Positions 37,257 to 49,356 of a stretch of DNA of 64,000 nucleotides are shown here, piece by piece. A model generated the notes under the pieces. It ran no database searches and was not told where the DNA came from. It saw nothing but the letters and a program-made list of their open reading frames with translations. The position numbers were made by a program, and so were the translations under genes. Within the stretch, counting starts at the first letter, position 1. The number at the start of each line of letters is the position of its first letter. This DNA comes from Lamellibrachia columna (Eukaryota; Annelida; Polychaeta; Sabellida; Siboglinidae), in the NCBI GenBank assembly GCA_963662155.1, contig OY759269.1:124001-188000 (forward strand), given 5' to 3'.

Positions 37257-39507
37257 ATGGAGGAGACAACACATGATAGTAGTAGTAGTAGTAGAAAGAG
37301 TGAGGAGAAATGTCCACCTGGTGATGGAATTAAGATGAAAATTGGTGGCTTCAAGACCGGCCACTGTTACCACAAACCATCAGATGCAGCAATTCAACAG
37401 GAACCCAGTGGGGTTAACAGTGGGGTTTGGTTGCCACGGCTAAGCCAGGATGACTTTGACAGAGTGGTGCAAACCACTCCTTCAGGATTGCTGGCAGTTT
37501 CAGACGCAGAGGGTCGGCCAGGCACGAGCAAAATTCTACGGCCACAGCTTGATCAATGCCCTGACCTAACAGACATCTATCTTCAAGCTGACGTACAGAC
37601 AGATACTCATGCAGTTTCTGAAATGCGTCTACTTAATGTGGACAAAAATGCAGCAATGTGGAATGATTGCTTTAAAGAGCATACTAGCAGAGAGGACACA
37701 TGTATTCTTCCACACTTCGAAGTACATGAGAAAAAATTTGGTTTGTGTTGGCAACAGTCATTGTCCTGTACAGCCTGTCACTACAAGTCACGTATGTATA
37801 AACTGTATTCCGAAGTAAACACGGGCAGTCGTGGTCAGAAACCGTGTGCTCCAAATGTAGCCATCCATGTAGGACTACAAGATACAACGATGGGAAACAC
37901 AAAGTTGCGACACATTCTGCCCACAACAAACACACCTCCCCCAAGTCGAAGCGGGATGCAAAGGACATCCAACCGGGTTGCCACAATTACTTCTCAGTCC
38001 ACGACTGATGACCTACAGCAGAAGAGGGAAAAAACCAGAGATAAATGTTCTGCGTGGTCTTCCAGCAAATGCACCAATCAATATAAGCATGGATGTGAGG
38101 TACAACTCAACATCCCTGAAAAACAGCTACGGTTGTGGACAGAGTGCAAGTCAAGCAGTGGGAACCGCGATTGAATGGCAGACGGACAAGCATGAGATTC
38201 TAGGTTTTCACATGGAAAACAAGCTATGCAAACTAGGCTCATCACTTCGCAATCAAGGTCAAAATGTGTCGTGCACAGGCCATCAAGGATGTACAGCCAC
38301 GATTCGTGTGGTCGATCCAATGTCAGAATATGAAATAGGCCGCCAAATCGGATTGAGCTTTGCCCAGCAACAGGTCGGACTAAAATTCGTTGCAACAGAC
38401 GGTGATGCGTAAGCATTTCATGGGTTACAGGATGCCATGCCAACAGTCGCGGCAGAACGGCAGGCTGACACAACACATCTCGGTCAGACACAGTTCTGAC
38501 ATATCATGAGAGCATCTTTCTCATCCAGAATGTTCCCGGGAGAGAATGCCATGGTGAGAGCTGAAAACAAGAACATTTTTGCAGAGGATGTAAGAACACG
38601 ATGCCAGAAAATCTACACTTTATGCTGGTGACATTAGAATGATAACTACTAAGATGCCAAAGATAATCCAAGCAACACTGGACTGTTATTCTGGCTCATG
38701 TCAGAACTGTCACCCACCGACATGGAATTGTCTGTCGTGGAGGCAAGCGAAACAACTGGTGGAAAAGGTCACACTTTATGCTGGTGACATTAGAATGATA
38801 ACTACTAAGATGCCAAAGATAATCCAAGCAACACTGGACTGTTATTCTGGCTCATGTCAGAACTGTCACCCACCGACATGGAATTGTCTGTCGTGGAGGC
38901 AAGCGAAACAACTGGTGGAAAGGTCACAGCATTTGAAGGCATGTGGCCTGACACGACTCAATATGACAGATGAAGACCGAGCAACACTTAAAGAATTAAT
39001 AGAAATGCGACTTGGAAATTCAGCACTCCAGATGACACGACACAGACTTACAACTGACAAGAATGAATCCATTAACCGATCATTCAGTGCTTCATTGCCG
39101 AAGAATGTTAAATTCACTAGAAATGCACATGGACGAGAGGTGGACAGGTCGCTACAGCTGTCAAGCAAATCCAGCATCAGGTGGAATACCAGAGACAATA
39201 CAAACGTCGATCATCAGTGCGTCTGCATATCCGTCATACCAAGTTAAAGCGCATGCAGAACTACTTCGATTCAAACAGAAACCGCCATCCAGAAGATCGA
39301 TACCTGAAGTGTCAGCTTGATCCAAAACCATCTACTCGTAAAGGGAAGAAAAGGCCAGCTTCAGAAACGCCAGCAGCAGTAGTTAAGCCAGTGGACACAA
39401 GGAGTCGCCGCAGAAAGACAACACTGCCAACTGCAAACAGGGAAGATCATCCTTATTCATTGCGATCACGAAAGTCTGCTGATCACAGTTATGCCAGCAG
39501 AAAGTAG
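37257..39507 (+). pseudogene. Mutator-like transposase gene, broken
   Basis: The likely start is ATG 37257 (ACAATGG), after a good acceptor (TTTTCTCAG) at about 37172. The N-terminus has a Ser run from an AGT repeat. The frame runs to about 38035 with a Cys-rich zinc-ribbon-like part (LSCTACHYKSRMYKLY) and MGNTKLRHIL followed by SRSGMQRTSNRV. After a frameshift near 38035 it continues with LRGLPANAPINISMDVRYN, GCTATIRV and FVATDGDA. A TAA at 38410 and another shift follow, then FAEDVRTRC, IQATLDCYSGSC, NESINRSFSASLPKNVKF and a basic tail ending at 39507. This order matches the metazoan 'Mutator-like transposase' domain family (Pfam PF20700 type), about 700 residues. Such proteins cut and join transposon DNA in the nucleus. 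An in-frame 156 bp duplication and several frame breaks make this copy inactive. Confidence 0.75.
38615..38926 (+). repeat. 156 bp tandem duplication inside the transposase
   Basis: The segment from ACACTTTATGCTGG at 38615 is repeated from 38771, a shift of 156 bp (52 codons). The local frame stays open and the LYAGDI to KQLVE protein segment occurs twice. The two copies are almost identical, so it is recent. Confidence 0.9.
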
Positions 39508-39731
39508 AGGGTAGATTATGAAACAAACAGAAAACAGAACACTTCTTACAAATGTGAACTTTCTACTTTCTCCCAGTTTCATCACTCATAGACCTGCAAC
39601 CACAATACAAGAAACCACCAACAGACAATGGAACATGACTGGCACATGGTGCCATCTTGTGAGCTATACATCAATCGACATTCGAAGACATCACTCAGCA
39701 TGGGCTGACAGACACAACTGCATAAGATTGA
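39508..39731. other. Gap between transposase and endonuclease
   Basis: About 220 bp between the two convergent reading frames. A plus-strand open frame through here is not conserved with anything I recognise. Confidence 0.4.
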
Positions 39732-40262
39732 CTACAGCAGACGACACTTTGAAAAAACTGAAGGATTGAACACATCTAGAAAAATGTAAGTTTTACTATT
39801 GCATTGCCAATGAAATACCTTGAATTGCAACATACACTTTGGATATGGTGCATGACCAAAGCATACATTTTGACTAACACAATATTGCCTGTTGTTATTT
39901 ATGGAATGTGGCTCCATAGAGATATGACTTGCTGTCAGACACAGACTGTTATGACAAAGATGACTGGCATCTAAGCCAGGTTCAACACGTGTCATTTTGT
40001 GTTCAAGCATAAAACTTAAACGATGCACTGTAACCGTTATGTAGCCACACTCAAAACGGCAATTAATCACACCATAGTCACTGAATTTCCCTTTTTTGCA
40101 CCCTGTCCACAACTGACACTGCCCATTGGCAGACAATACCACCTTTTCTTGTAATTTTGCAGGGTACTTTTTACAAAAATCAACATCCATGTTTTTTTGT
40201 TTCCGTTGCCATGACACTCTATTTGGAGACACACCACAGTTGGGAATTGCATTGGTGGCCAT
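39732..40262 (-). CDS. His-Me-finger endonuclease with zinc-binding loops (I-PpoI-like)
   Basis: Open frame of 176 residues starting at ATG 40262-40260 in a good context (AACATGGCC). It matches the 'zinc-binding loop region of homing endonuclease' family (PF05551, I-PpoI type). Conserved are C49 in CQLW, H80 in VHRLSF, then SHLCHNSLC with the general-base His H101, C103 and C108. H113 follows, then N122 in the metal-binding position nine residues later. C128, C134, H137 and C143 come last. The first zinc site would be C49/C103/C108/H113 and the second C128/C134/H137/C143, with the spacing of I-PpoI. Such enzymes bind and cut DNA in the nucleus. The gene converges on the transposase, 225 bp from its end, inside the part deleted from all short copies. 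All metal and catalytic residues are present and no frame break is seen. It may be a transposon-encoded accessory nuclease or a homing-type passenger; its role is inferred only. Confidence 0.8.
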   Translation of the reverse strand: MATNAIPNCGVSPNRVSWQRKQKNMDVDFCKKYPAKLQEKVVLSANGQCQLWTGCKKGKFSDYGVINCRFECGYITVTVHRLSFMLEHKMTRVEPGLDASHLCHNSLCLTASHISMEPHSINNNRQYCVSQNVCFGHAPYPKCMLQFKVFHWQCNSKTYIFLDVFNPSVFSKCRLL

Positions 40263-40936
40263 GTTAACGTTTTGTCTGATTATAAGAAAACCTGACAATC
40301 AAAAATTCTGAAATAAATGTGCAGCAACTGCCATCATCTCATTGACATGCTCACCAACGTTTATCAAAATCACATGCCTCCAGCTCTTTTAAAATGCCCC
40401 CATGTGCGATGCCCGTCAATATTTACAAAAAATAGCTGTGTATTCATGCGCCCACGTGGCCCATAGCAGAAAAATTTCCATAAATCCCTCCGGCAGTCAA
40501 ACTCTCAAAAAAATGCACTATTTCACAGCCAATAGCTTCTATAAACAAACCTGTCAATATTCATGCTCAAAGGCACTCATGTCACATAATATGAATTTAT
40601 TAAGTTCACATTTCACAATTTCGCATGCCCTACATTGAATTTAGACTGTTGATAAAGGTAAATGAAAATCATGCATTCATGCAAAAAATCTATGTCCTAC
40701 CTAGTTGTTGGAGTTGCTTACATACACAAGGAACCACCACCTGTGGTGGGCAGAACACACATATATGAGCTACTTCAGCTTGAGACAGTCTGTATTCTAG
40801 TACGATACTCGAATACACTCACTTTTTCAGCTCACTCGAATAAACTTGCAACATAATTTTTTGAATAGTCCAGCATGTGTTCTGTAATCAAATTCTATAT
40901 AGCCAGTTGTTATTCCATACGGAAAGTTATAATAAT

Positions 40937-42262
40937 TTTTTACCTGGTGCCACAATACACCTATGTAAACAGACCCAAATATCACCTTTGAGTGTGGATT
41001 ACTGAAAAGCCAGACACCTCAACTTGTCGAATTGCATAACATTACATAACCTACTTAGTGGAGTCCTCAAAAACAACTCACCTTCCATGTGAAACAGTTA
41101 CGTCAGCTCACTAGGCCATATCAGATAACAGCTGGGCCTGTCCAGGATTTTCTCAACTCCCAATAGATGTGTGCTCTTCACATGGACTTGAGTAAAGGTG
41201 ACTGTGTCTAATTAACTGAAATAAACAAAAGTTGACTGCTAAGTAATTATATTATAATGTGACATGTACTGCTTTGATGTAACTTATCAGAGGGAGGCTG
41301 CTCTAGTTTGAAGATGTCCCCACCCCCCCTAATATACTGGTCTCCTGTCACTGTCATCTGGTTTCTCAGGTGGATTAGACGTCTTTGCATTCAGATAACG
41401 GTTTTGTCACTTTCATTAGTAATTTTATTTGGATTTACCTGGGATTTTAAAATTGAGGAGACAACACATGATAGTAGTAGTAGTAGTAGAAAGAGTGAGG
41501 AGAAATGTCCACCTGCTGGTGGAATTAAGATGAAAATTGGTGGCTTCAAGACCGGCCACTGTTACCACAAACCATCAGATGCAGCAATCCAACAGGAACC
41601 CAGTGGGGTTAGCAGTGGGGTTTGGTTGCCACGGCTAAGCCAGGATGACTTTGACAGAGTGGTGCAAACCACTCCTTCAGGATTGCTGGCAGTTTCCGAC
41701 TGTATTCATGCGCCCACGTGGCCCATAGCAGAAAAATTCCCATAAATCCCTCCGCCAGTTAAACACTCCTAAAAATGCACTATTTCACAGCCAATAGCTT
41801 CTATAAACAAACCTGTGAATATTCATGCTCAAAGGCACTCATGTCACATACTATGAATTTATTAAGTTCACATTTCACAATTTCGCGTGCCCTACATTCG
41901 TGTGAAACAGTAAACAGGAAGGTCAACTGTGGTCTTACCCCAAATAAAAATGGTAACTGTGCAGAATTTTTTTTCATTTAGACTGTTGATAAAGGTAAAT
42001 GAAAATCATGCAAAAAATCTATGTCCTACCTAGTTGTTGGAGTTGCTTACATACACAAGGAACCACCACCTGTGGTGGGCAGAACACACATATATGAGCT
42101 ACTTCAGCTTGAGACAGTCTGTATTCTAGTACGATACTCGAATACACTCACTTTTTCAGCTGACTCGAATGAACTTGTAACATAATTTTTGGAATAGTCC
42201 AGCATGTGTTCTGTAATCAAATTCTATATAGCCAGTTGTTATTCCATACTGAAAGTTATAAT
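40937..42262 (+). mobile_element. Block C unit C1: internally deleted Mutator-like copy
   Basis: Keeps the 5' region and transposase N-terminal codons up to GLLAVSD, then joins the 3' region at a single deletion junction (CCGAC/TGTATTCATGCG). The transposase start codon is changed (ATG to ATT, AAAATTGAGG), so this copy cannot start as C0 does. The remaining frame ends at 41745. The 3' part has several ATTCATGC motifs that may be subterminal repeats. Confidence 0.75.
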
Positions 42263-43603
42263 TTTTTACCTGGTGCCACAATACACCTATGTAAACAGAC
42301 CCAAATATCACTTTTGAGTGTGGATTACTGAAAAGACAGACACCTCAACTTGTCGAATTGCATAACATTACATAACCTACTTAGTGGAGTCCTCAAAAAC
42401 AACTCACCTTCCATGTGAAACAGTTACGTCAGCTCACTAGGCCATATCAGATAACAGCTGGGCCTGTCCAGGATTTTCTCAACTCCCAATAGATGTGTGC
42501 TCTTCACATGGACTTGAGTAAAGGTGACTCTGTCTAATTAACTGAAATAAACAAAAGTTGACTGTTAAGTAACTATATTATAATGTGACTTGTTCTGCTT
42601 TGATGTAACTTATCAGAGGGAGGCTGCACTAGTTTGAAGATGCCCCCCCCCTAATATACTGGTCTCCTGTCACTGTCATCTGGTTTCTCAGGTGGATTAG
42701 ACGTCTTTGTATTCAGATAACGGTTTTGTCACTTTCATTAGTAATTTTACTTGGATTTACCTGGGATTTTAAAATGGAGGAGACAACACATGATAGTAGT
42801 AGTAGTAGTAGTAGTAGTAGAAAGAGTGAGGAGAAATGTCCACCTGCTGGTGGAATTAAGATGAAAATTGGTGTCTTCAAGACCGGCCACTGTTACCACA
42901 AACCATCAGATGCAGCAATCCAACAGGAACCCAGTGGGGTTAGCAGTGGGGTTTGGTTGCCACGGCTAAGCCAGGATGACTTTGACAGAGTGGTGCAAAC
43001 AACTCCTTCAGGATTGCTGGCAGTTTCCGACGTGTATTCATGCGCCCACGTGGCCCATAGCAGAAAAATTCCCATAAATCCCTCCGCCAGTTAAACTCTC
43101 CAAAAAATGCACTATTTCACAGCCAATAGCTTCTATAAACAAACCTGTGAATATTCATGCGCAAAGGCACTCATGTCACATAATATGAATTTATTAAGTT
43201 CACATTTCACAATTTCGCGTGCCCTACATTCGTGTGAAACAGTAAACAGGAAGGTCAACTGTGGTCTTACCCAAAATAAAAATGGTAACTCTGCAGAATT
43301 TTTTTTAATTTAGACTGTTGATAAAGGTAAATGAAAATCATGCATTAATGCAAAAAATCTGTCCTACCTAGTTGTTGGAGTTGCTTACATACACAAGGAA
43401 CCACCACCTGTGGTGGGCAGAACACACATATATGAGCTACGTCAGCTTGAGACAGTCTGTATTCTAGTACGATACTCGAATACACTCACTTTTTCAGCTC
43501 ACTCGAATGAACTTGTAACATAATTTTTGGAATAGTCCAGCATGTGTTCTGTAATCAAATTCTATATAGCCAGTTGTTATTCCATACTGAAAGTGATAAT
43601 AAT
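42263..43603 (+). mobile_element. Block C unit C2: internally deleted copy
   Basis: Same deletion. The N-terminal stub starts at ATG 42774 and runs to 43094. The AGT microsatellite is longest here, encoding eight Ser against five in C0. Confidence 0.75.
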
Positions 43604-44941
43604 TTTTTACCTGGTGCCACAATACACCTATGTAAACAGACCCAAATATCACCTGAGTGTGGATTACTGAAAAGACAGACACTTCAACTTGTCGAATTGC
43701 ATAACATTACATAACCTACTTAGTGGAGTCCTCAAAAACAACTCACCTTCCATGTGAAACATTTACGTCAGCTCACTAGGCCATATCAGATAACAGCTGG
43801 GCCTGTCCAGGATTTTCTCAACTCCCAATAGATGTGTGCTCTTCACATGGACTTGAGTAAATGTGACTGTGTCTAATTAACTGAAATAAACAAAAGTTGA
43901 CTGCTATGTAATTATATTATAATGTGACTTGTTCTGCTTTGATGTATCTTATCAGAGGGAGGCTGCACTAGTTTGAAGATGTCCCCACCCCCCCTAATAT
44001 ACTGGTCTCCTGTCACTGTCATCTGGTTTCTCAGGTGGATTAGACGTCTTTGCATTCAGATAACGGTTTTGTCACTTTCATTAGTAATTTTACTTGGATT
44101 TACCTGGGATTTTAAAATGGAGGAGACAACACATGATAGTAGTAGTAGTAGTAGAAAGAGTGAGGAGAAATGTCCACCTGCTGGTGGAATTAAGATGAAA
44201 ATTGGTGGCTTCAAGACCGGCCACTGTTACCACAAACCATCAAATGCAGCAATCCAACAGGAACCCAGTGGGGTTAGCAGTGGGGTTTGGTTGCCACGGC
44301 TAAGCCAGGATGACTTTGACAGAGTGGTGCAAACAACTCCTTCAGGATTGCTGGCAGTTTCCGACGTGTATTCATGCGCCCACGTGGCCCATAGCAGAAA
44401 AATTCCCATAAATCCCTCCGCCAGTTAAACTCTCCAAAAAATGCACTATTTCACAGCCAATAGCTTCTATAAACAAACCTGTGAATATTCATGCGCAAAG
44501 GCACTCATGTCACATAATATGAATTTATTAAGTTCACATTTCACAATTTCGCGTGCCCTACATTCGTGTGAAACAGTAAACAGGAAGGTCAACTGTTGTC
44601 TTACCCCAAATAAAAATGGTAACTCTGCAGAATTTTTTTATATTTATACTGTTGATAAAGGTAAATGAAAATCATGCATTCATGCAAAAAATCTATGTCC
44701 TACCTAGTTGTTGGAGTTGCTTACATACACAAGGAACCACCACCTATGGTGGGCAGAACACACATATATGAGCTACTTCAGGTTGAGACAGTCTGTATTC
44801 TAGTACGATACTCGAATACACTCACTTTTTCAGCTCACTCGAATGAACTTGTAACATATTTTTTGGAATAGTCCAGCATGTGTTCTGTAATCAAATTCTA
44901 TATAGCCAGTTGTTATTCCATACTGAAAGTTATAATAATTT
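43604..44941 (+). mobile_element. Block C unit C3: internally deleted copy
   Basis: Same deletion. Stub 44117-44428, with five Ser in the repeat. Confidence 0.75.
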
Positions 44942-46275
44942 TTTTTACCTGGTGCCACAATACACCTATGTAAACAGAACCAAATATCACCTTTGAGTGT
45001 GGATTACTGAAAAGACAGACACTTCAACTTGTCGAATTGCATAACATTACATAACCTACTTAGTGGAGTCCTCAAAAACAACTCACCTTCCATGTGAAAC
45101 AGATACGTCAGCCCACTAAGCCATATCAGATAACAGCTGTTCCTTTCCAGGATTTTCTCAACTCCCAATAGATGTGTGCTCTTCACATGGACTTGAGTAA
45201 AGGTGACTGTGTCTAATTAACTGAAATAAACAAAAGTTGACTGCTAAGTAATTATATTATAATGTGACTTGTTCTGCTTTGATGTAACTTATCAGAGGGA
45301 GGCTGCACTAGTTTGAAGATGTCCCCCCCCCTAATATACTGGTCTCCTGTCACTGTCATCTGGTTTCTCAGGTGGATTAGATGTCTTTGCATTCAGATAA
45401 CGGTTTTGTCACTTTCATTAGTAATTTTACTTGGATTTACCTGGGATTTTAAAATGGAGGAGACAACACATGATAGTAGTAGTAGTAGTAGAAAGAGTGA
45501 GGAGAAATGTCCACCTGCTGGTGGAATTAAGATGAAAATTGGTGGCTTCAAGACCGGCCACTGTTACCACAAACCATCAGATGGAGCAATCCAACAGGAA
45601 CCCAGTGGGGTTAGCAGTGGGGTTTGGTTGCCACGGCTAAGCCAGGATGACTTTGACAGAGTGGTGCAAACCACTCCTTCAGGATTGCTGGCAGTTTCCG
45701 ACGTGTATTCATGCGCCCACGTGGCCCATAGCAGAAAAATTCCCATAAATCCCTCCGCCAGTTAAACTCTCCAAAAATGCACTATTTCACAGCCAATAGC
45801 TTCTATAAACAAACCTGTGAATATTCATGCTCAAAGGCACTCATGTCACATAATATGAATTTATTAAGTTCACATTTCACAATTTCGCGTGCCCTACATT
45901 CGTGTGAAACAGTAAAGAGGAAGGTCAACTGTGGTTTTACCCCAAATAAAAATGGTAATTATGCAGAAAAAAATTTAATTTAGCCTGTTGATAAAGGTAA
46001 ATGAAAATCATGCATTTATGCAAAAAATCTATGTCTTACCTAGTTGATGGAGTTGCTTCCATACACAAGGAACCACCACCTATGGTGGGCAGAACACACA
46101 TATATGAGCTACTTCAGCTTGAGACAGTCTGTATTCTAGTACGATACTCGAATACACTCACTTTTTCAGCTCACTCGAATGAACTTGTAACATAATTTTT
46201 GGAATAGTCCAGCATGTGTTCTGTAATCAAAGTCTATATAGCCAGTTGTTATTCCATACTGAAAGTTATAATAAT
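44942..46275 (+). mobile_element. Block C unit C4: internally deleted copy
   Basis: Same deletion. Stub 45454-45765. Confidence 0.75.
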
Positions 46276-47413
46276 TTTTTACCTGGTGCCACAATACACC
46301 TATGTAAACAGACCCAAATATCACCTTTGACTGTGGATTACTGAAAAGACAGACATTTCAACTTGTCGAATTGCATAACATTACATAACCTACTTAGTGG
46401 AGGCCTCAAAAACAACTCACCTTCCATGTGAAACAGTTACATCAGCTCACTAGGCCATATCAGATAACAGCTGGGCCTGTCCAGGATTTTCTCAACTCCC
46501 AATAGATGTGTGCTCTTCACATGGACTTGAGTAAAGGTGACTGTGTCTAATTAACTGAAATAAACAAAAGTTGACTGCTAAGTAATTATATTATAATGTG
46601 ACTTGTTCTGGTTTGATGTATCTTATCAGAGGGAGGCTGCACTAGTTTGAAGATGTTCCCACCCCCCCTAATATACTTGTCTCCTGTCACTGTCATCTGG
46701 TTTCTCAGGTGGATTAGACGTCTTTGCATTCAGATAACGGTTTTGTCACTTTCATTAGTAATTTTACTTGGATTTACCTGGGATTTTAAAATGGAGGAGA
46801 CAACACATGATAGTAGTAGTAGTAGTAGTAGTAGAAAGAGTGAGGAGAAATGTCCACCTGCTGGTGGAATTAAGATGAAAATTGGTGTCTTCAAGACCGG
46901 CCACTGTTACCACAAACCATCAGATGCAGCAATCCAACAGGAACCCAGTGGGGTTAGCAGTGGGGTTTAGTTGCCACAGCTAAGCCAGGATGACTTTGAC
47001 AGAGTGGTGCAAACCATTCCTTCAGGATTGCTGGCAGTTTCCGACGTGTATTCATGCGTCCACGTGGCCTATAGCAAAAAAATTCCCATAAATCCCTCCG
47101 CCAGTTAAACTCTCCAAAAATGCACTATTTCACAGCCAATAGCTTCTATAAACAAACCTGTGAATATTCATGCTCAAAGGCACTCATGTCACATAATATG
47201 AATTTATTAAGTTCACATTTCACAATTTCGCGTGCCCTACATTCGTGTGAAACAGTAAACAGGAAGGTCAACTGTGGTCTTACCCCAAATAAAAATGGTA
47301 ACTGTGCAGAATTTTTTTTCATTTAGACTGTTGATAAAGGTAAATGAAAATCATGCAAAAAATCTATGTCCTACCTAGTTGTTGGAGTTGCTTACATACA
47401 CAAGGAACCACCA
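46276..47413 (+). mobile_element. Block C unit C5, left part (continues at 54356)
   Basis: Same deletion. The stub starts at 46791 but has a premature stop (TGG to TAG) ending it at 46970; the repeat encodes seven Ser. The unit is interrupted inside the GGAACCACCACCTGTGGTGGGC palindrome by the tyrosine-recombinase element, and about 20 bp of the unit are lost. Confidence 0.75.
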
Positions 47414-47541
47414 TGCCGGCCCCAAAAAGGTGTTTACACATAATTAGTCAATCATGCCTATCAGCTACCCACTACCAGTACTATCTGTACCACTACTGAC
47501 TTATATACAATTCACATGGTATCGGTGGGGGTCACTCCGCC
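47414..47541. repeat. Direct repeat '128-mer', copy 1
   Basis: Starts TGCCGGCCCCAAAAAGG and ends GTCACTCCGCC. Appears identical to 48476-48603. Confidence 0.9.
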
Positions 47542-48042
47542 GTGAATTAACCATACACATACATGTACAAACAGAAAGGCTGGGGTACTCGATCTCCCAG
47601 CCAAACATGGTAAATGAAAATAGTGGGCTAACCACCCAACATTCTTGAACAATTCATAATGAACATTATGGAAACACAACACACAATGTATAAAGGTGTT
47701 ACATATCTAGACATTAGTCAACCAATAACTACTAAAACATCAGACCGAGAGGTAGGGCCAAACAGCCACACAAATGTACTCGTAAAAAGTTCCCGCACTA
47801 AAAACCCTGTGTAAACTACTGAAAACTCAGTGGAGGGAAAAGCGTTAATGCAGAACCTCGTGTACCAAACTATAGCAGGGAAAAGCGTCAAAAAATTCAA
47901 AAACTTTGTGAACTACCTCTCTGTCTTCAGTGTTCCACAGTGTATCCCTACATAATGCACCACTTGATTTATTAGATAACACTGGGTAACAACTGTTAAC
48001 ACAATATTAGGGAGGGAGGGTGGGATTTTTCAAACGCATCGG

Positions 48043-48337
48043 AATAAACCGAACAACAAAACTGATCTTGCAATAAAATCAACAAATTCAGCGATAACGA
48101 ATAATCAGTAACAATAGAAATTCGGAAATATTTGCAGCGCAAAGGTCTCACAACGACACAAGCTAACTTGGAAATCGAGTGAGGCTGGCTCTAGGTCACG
48201 TGGTTGGTGTATCCATACGCGTGAGCGAGTAATTAGGCCAATACTCTCTCTACCATAAAAGGTCTAACCTCAAATCGCCTTCATTGCCTTGTCATCTCGC
48301 ATAAAATCCTTTATGCGCCGCTGTCACATAAATTCAT
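48043..48337. repeat. Direct repeat '295-mer', copy 1
   Basis: From AATAAACCGAACAAC to CATAAATTCAT. It is followed by TTATGC here, and by host block C at the other copy. Confidence 0.9.
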
Positions 48338-48475
48338 TTATGCAAAATAACAACACAAGTCCAGCGTAGATTGAAATAGGCCAAAGAATGACATTTAGAT
48401 TTATTAATTAAGGAGCATGAAATTAGGCAAGCATACACCATCAAAATAAGATACATCCAATAATCTCAGCAAGCA

Positions 48476-48603
48476 TGCCGGCCCCAAAAAGGTGTTTACA
48501 CATAATTAGTCAATCATGCCTATCAGCTACCCACTACCAGTACTATCTGTACCACTACTGACTTATATACAATTCACATGGTATCGGTGGGGGTCACTCC
48601 GCC
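48476..48603. repeat. Direct repeat '128-mer', copy 2
   Basis: Second copy of the 128-mer. Both copies are preceded by CA. Confidence 0.9.
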
Positions 48604-48679
48604 ACTAGGTCACCCTCTGTGACCGACCCCCACCATAATTATAAACAGTGGCAGCTATCCTCCATTCCCTTGCCGTGCA

Positions 48680-49010
48680 GGTAGAGATGCAGCTGTTGAC
48701 CCCGCCGCTGTCAGGGCCTCGACTGCACCCCCTCCCCACCTTGCCCACAGTTCGAACCTAGCCAACACTCCGCCGCTGTCAGAGTATCAGCCACATTCGA
48801 ACAGTGGATCTGCAACGTATACACAATAAACCAGATGATAGCTGCCGACTCCGCTACTGGCAGAGTCTTGACTACATCGTCACACCACGAACCTGCAACA
48901 TACAATGATAGTTAACATAGATCAACACAGATGACGAAGTAAGTGCTGCTGGTTCCGCCACTGACCGAATCTAGGCACTATCTCTATAGTCCACCCTTGC
49001 CCAGATTGCT
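48680..49010. repeat. Degenerate tandem repeat in the recombinase element
   Basis: Several diverged copies of a motif like GACTCCGCCRCTGNCAGAGTCT, each followed by a GTGGATCTGCAAC- or CACGAACCTGCAAC-type segment. A related piece lies at about 49440-49530. No coding function is seen. Confidence 0.5.
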
Positions 49011-49041
49011 AACAGGTACAGCCTGATCTGTATGCAGCACC

Positions 49042-49356
49042 TTACGATATACGAATGTTTCTGCGGAAAGCATCTGAAACCCATCTACCCGCTGCTCTAA
49101 TTTGCGCGTCTGACTCTCACGTTAAGGGCTGCTGACGTGGCTGCTCCCATTCTGAAACTAAGACCCTTAAAACTTTACTACTCAATCCACAGAATTCCAG
49201 CAGGCGCTTTAATATAGCATCAAACTCCCTCCGCAGCATTAGAGTGCCGTCTGCATATGCAAATAATATAGCCTGCCTAGAACCCTTAACCGGGAAGGGA
49301 AAATACTCTAAGTAATGTGGCAGGATAAATGGATGTGCCCACAATAGGCTGGTCAT
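49042..49356 (-). pseudogene. Tyrosine recombinase C-terminal domain, decayed
   Basis: Read on the minus strand across three frames. The first carries AILFAYADGTLMLRREFDAI followed by LKRLLEFCGL, matching the segment before the active site of DIRS/Crypton-type recombinases. A shifted frame gives KGLSFRMGAATSAALN, where the usual HSFRIGAAT motif keeps the catalytic Arg but has Leu for His. A second shift gives ESDAQIRAAGRWVSDAFRRN, the GRWxSxAFxxY motif with the nucleophile Tyr replaced by Asn. The frame stops at 49042. Intact enzymes of this type cut and rejoin DNA through a covalent phosphotyrosine to integrate the element. Two frameshifts and two lost catalytic residues make this one dead. 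Confidence 0.7.

Larger units (their letters stand above)
36740..40936 (+). mobile_element. Block C unit C0: long Mutator-like element copy
   Basis: The only copy with the internal region 37506-40437. A broken transposase gene (plus strand) and an endonuclease gene (minus strand) converge inside it. It lacks a segment of about 75 bp (after TGCCCTACATT, near 40635) that the short units keep. Element ends and terminal repeats cannot be defined because copies abut head to tail. Confidence 0.75.

Noticed and set aside
47414..48475. Conventional LTR (TG...CA) of a gypsy or copia retrotransposon
   Set aside because: The segment does begin TG and end CA and is followed by a second TGCCGG start. However, the second copy shares only 128 bp at one end and 295 bp at the other. 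No gag-pol or primer-binding site is seen, and the recombinase nearby fits a tyrosine-recombinase element better.
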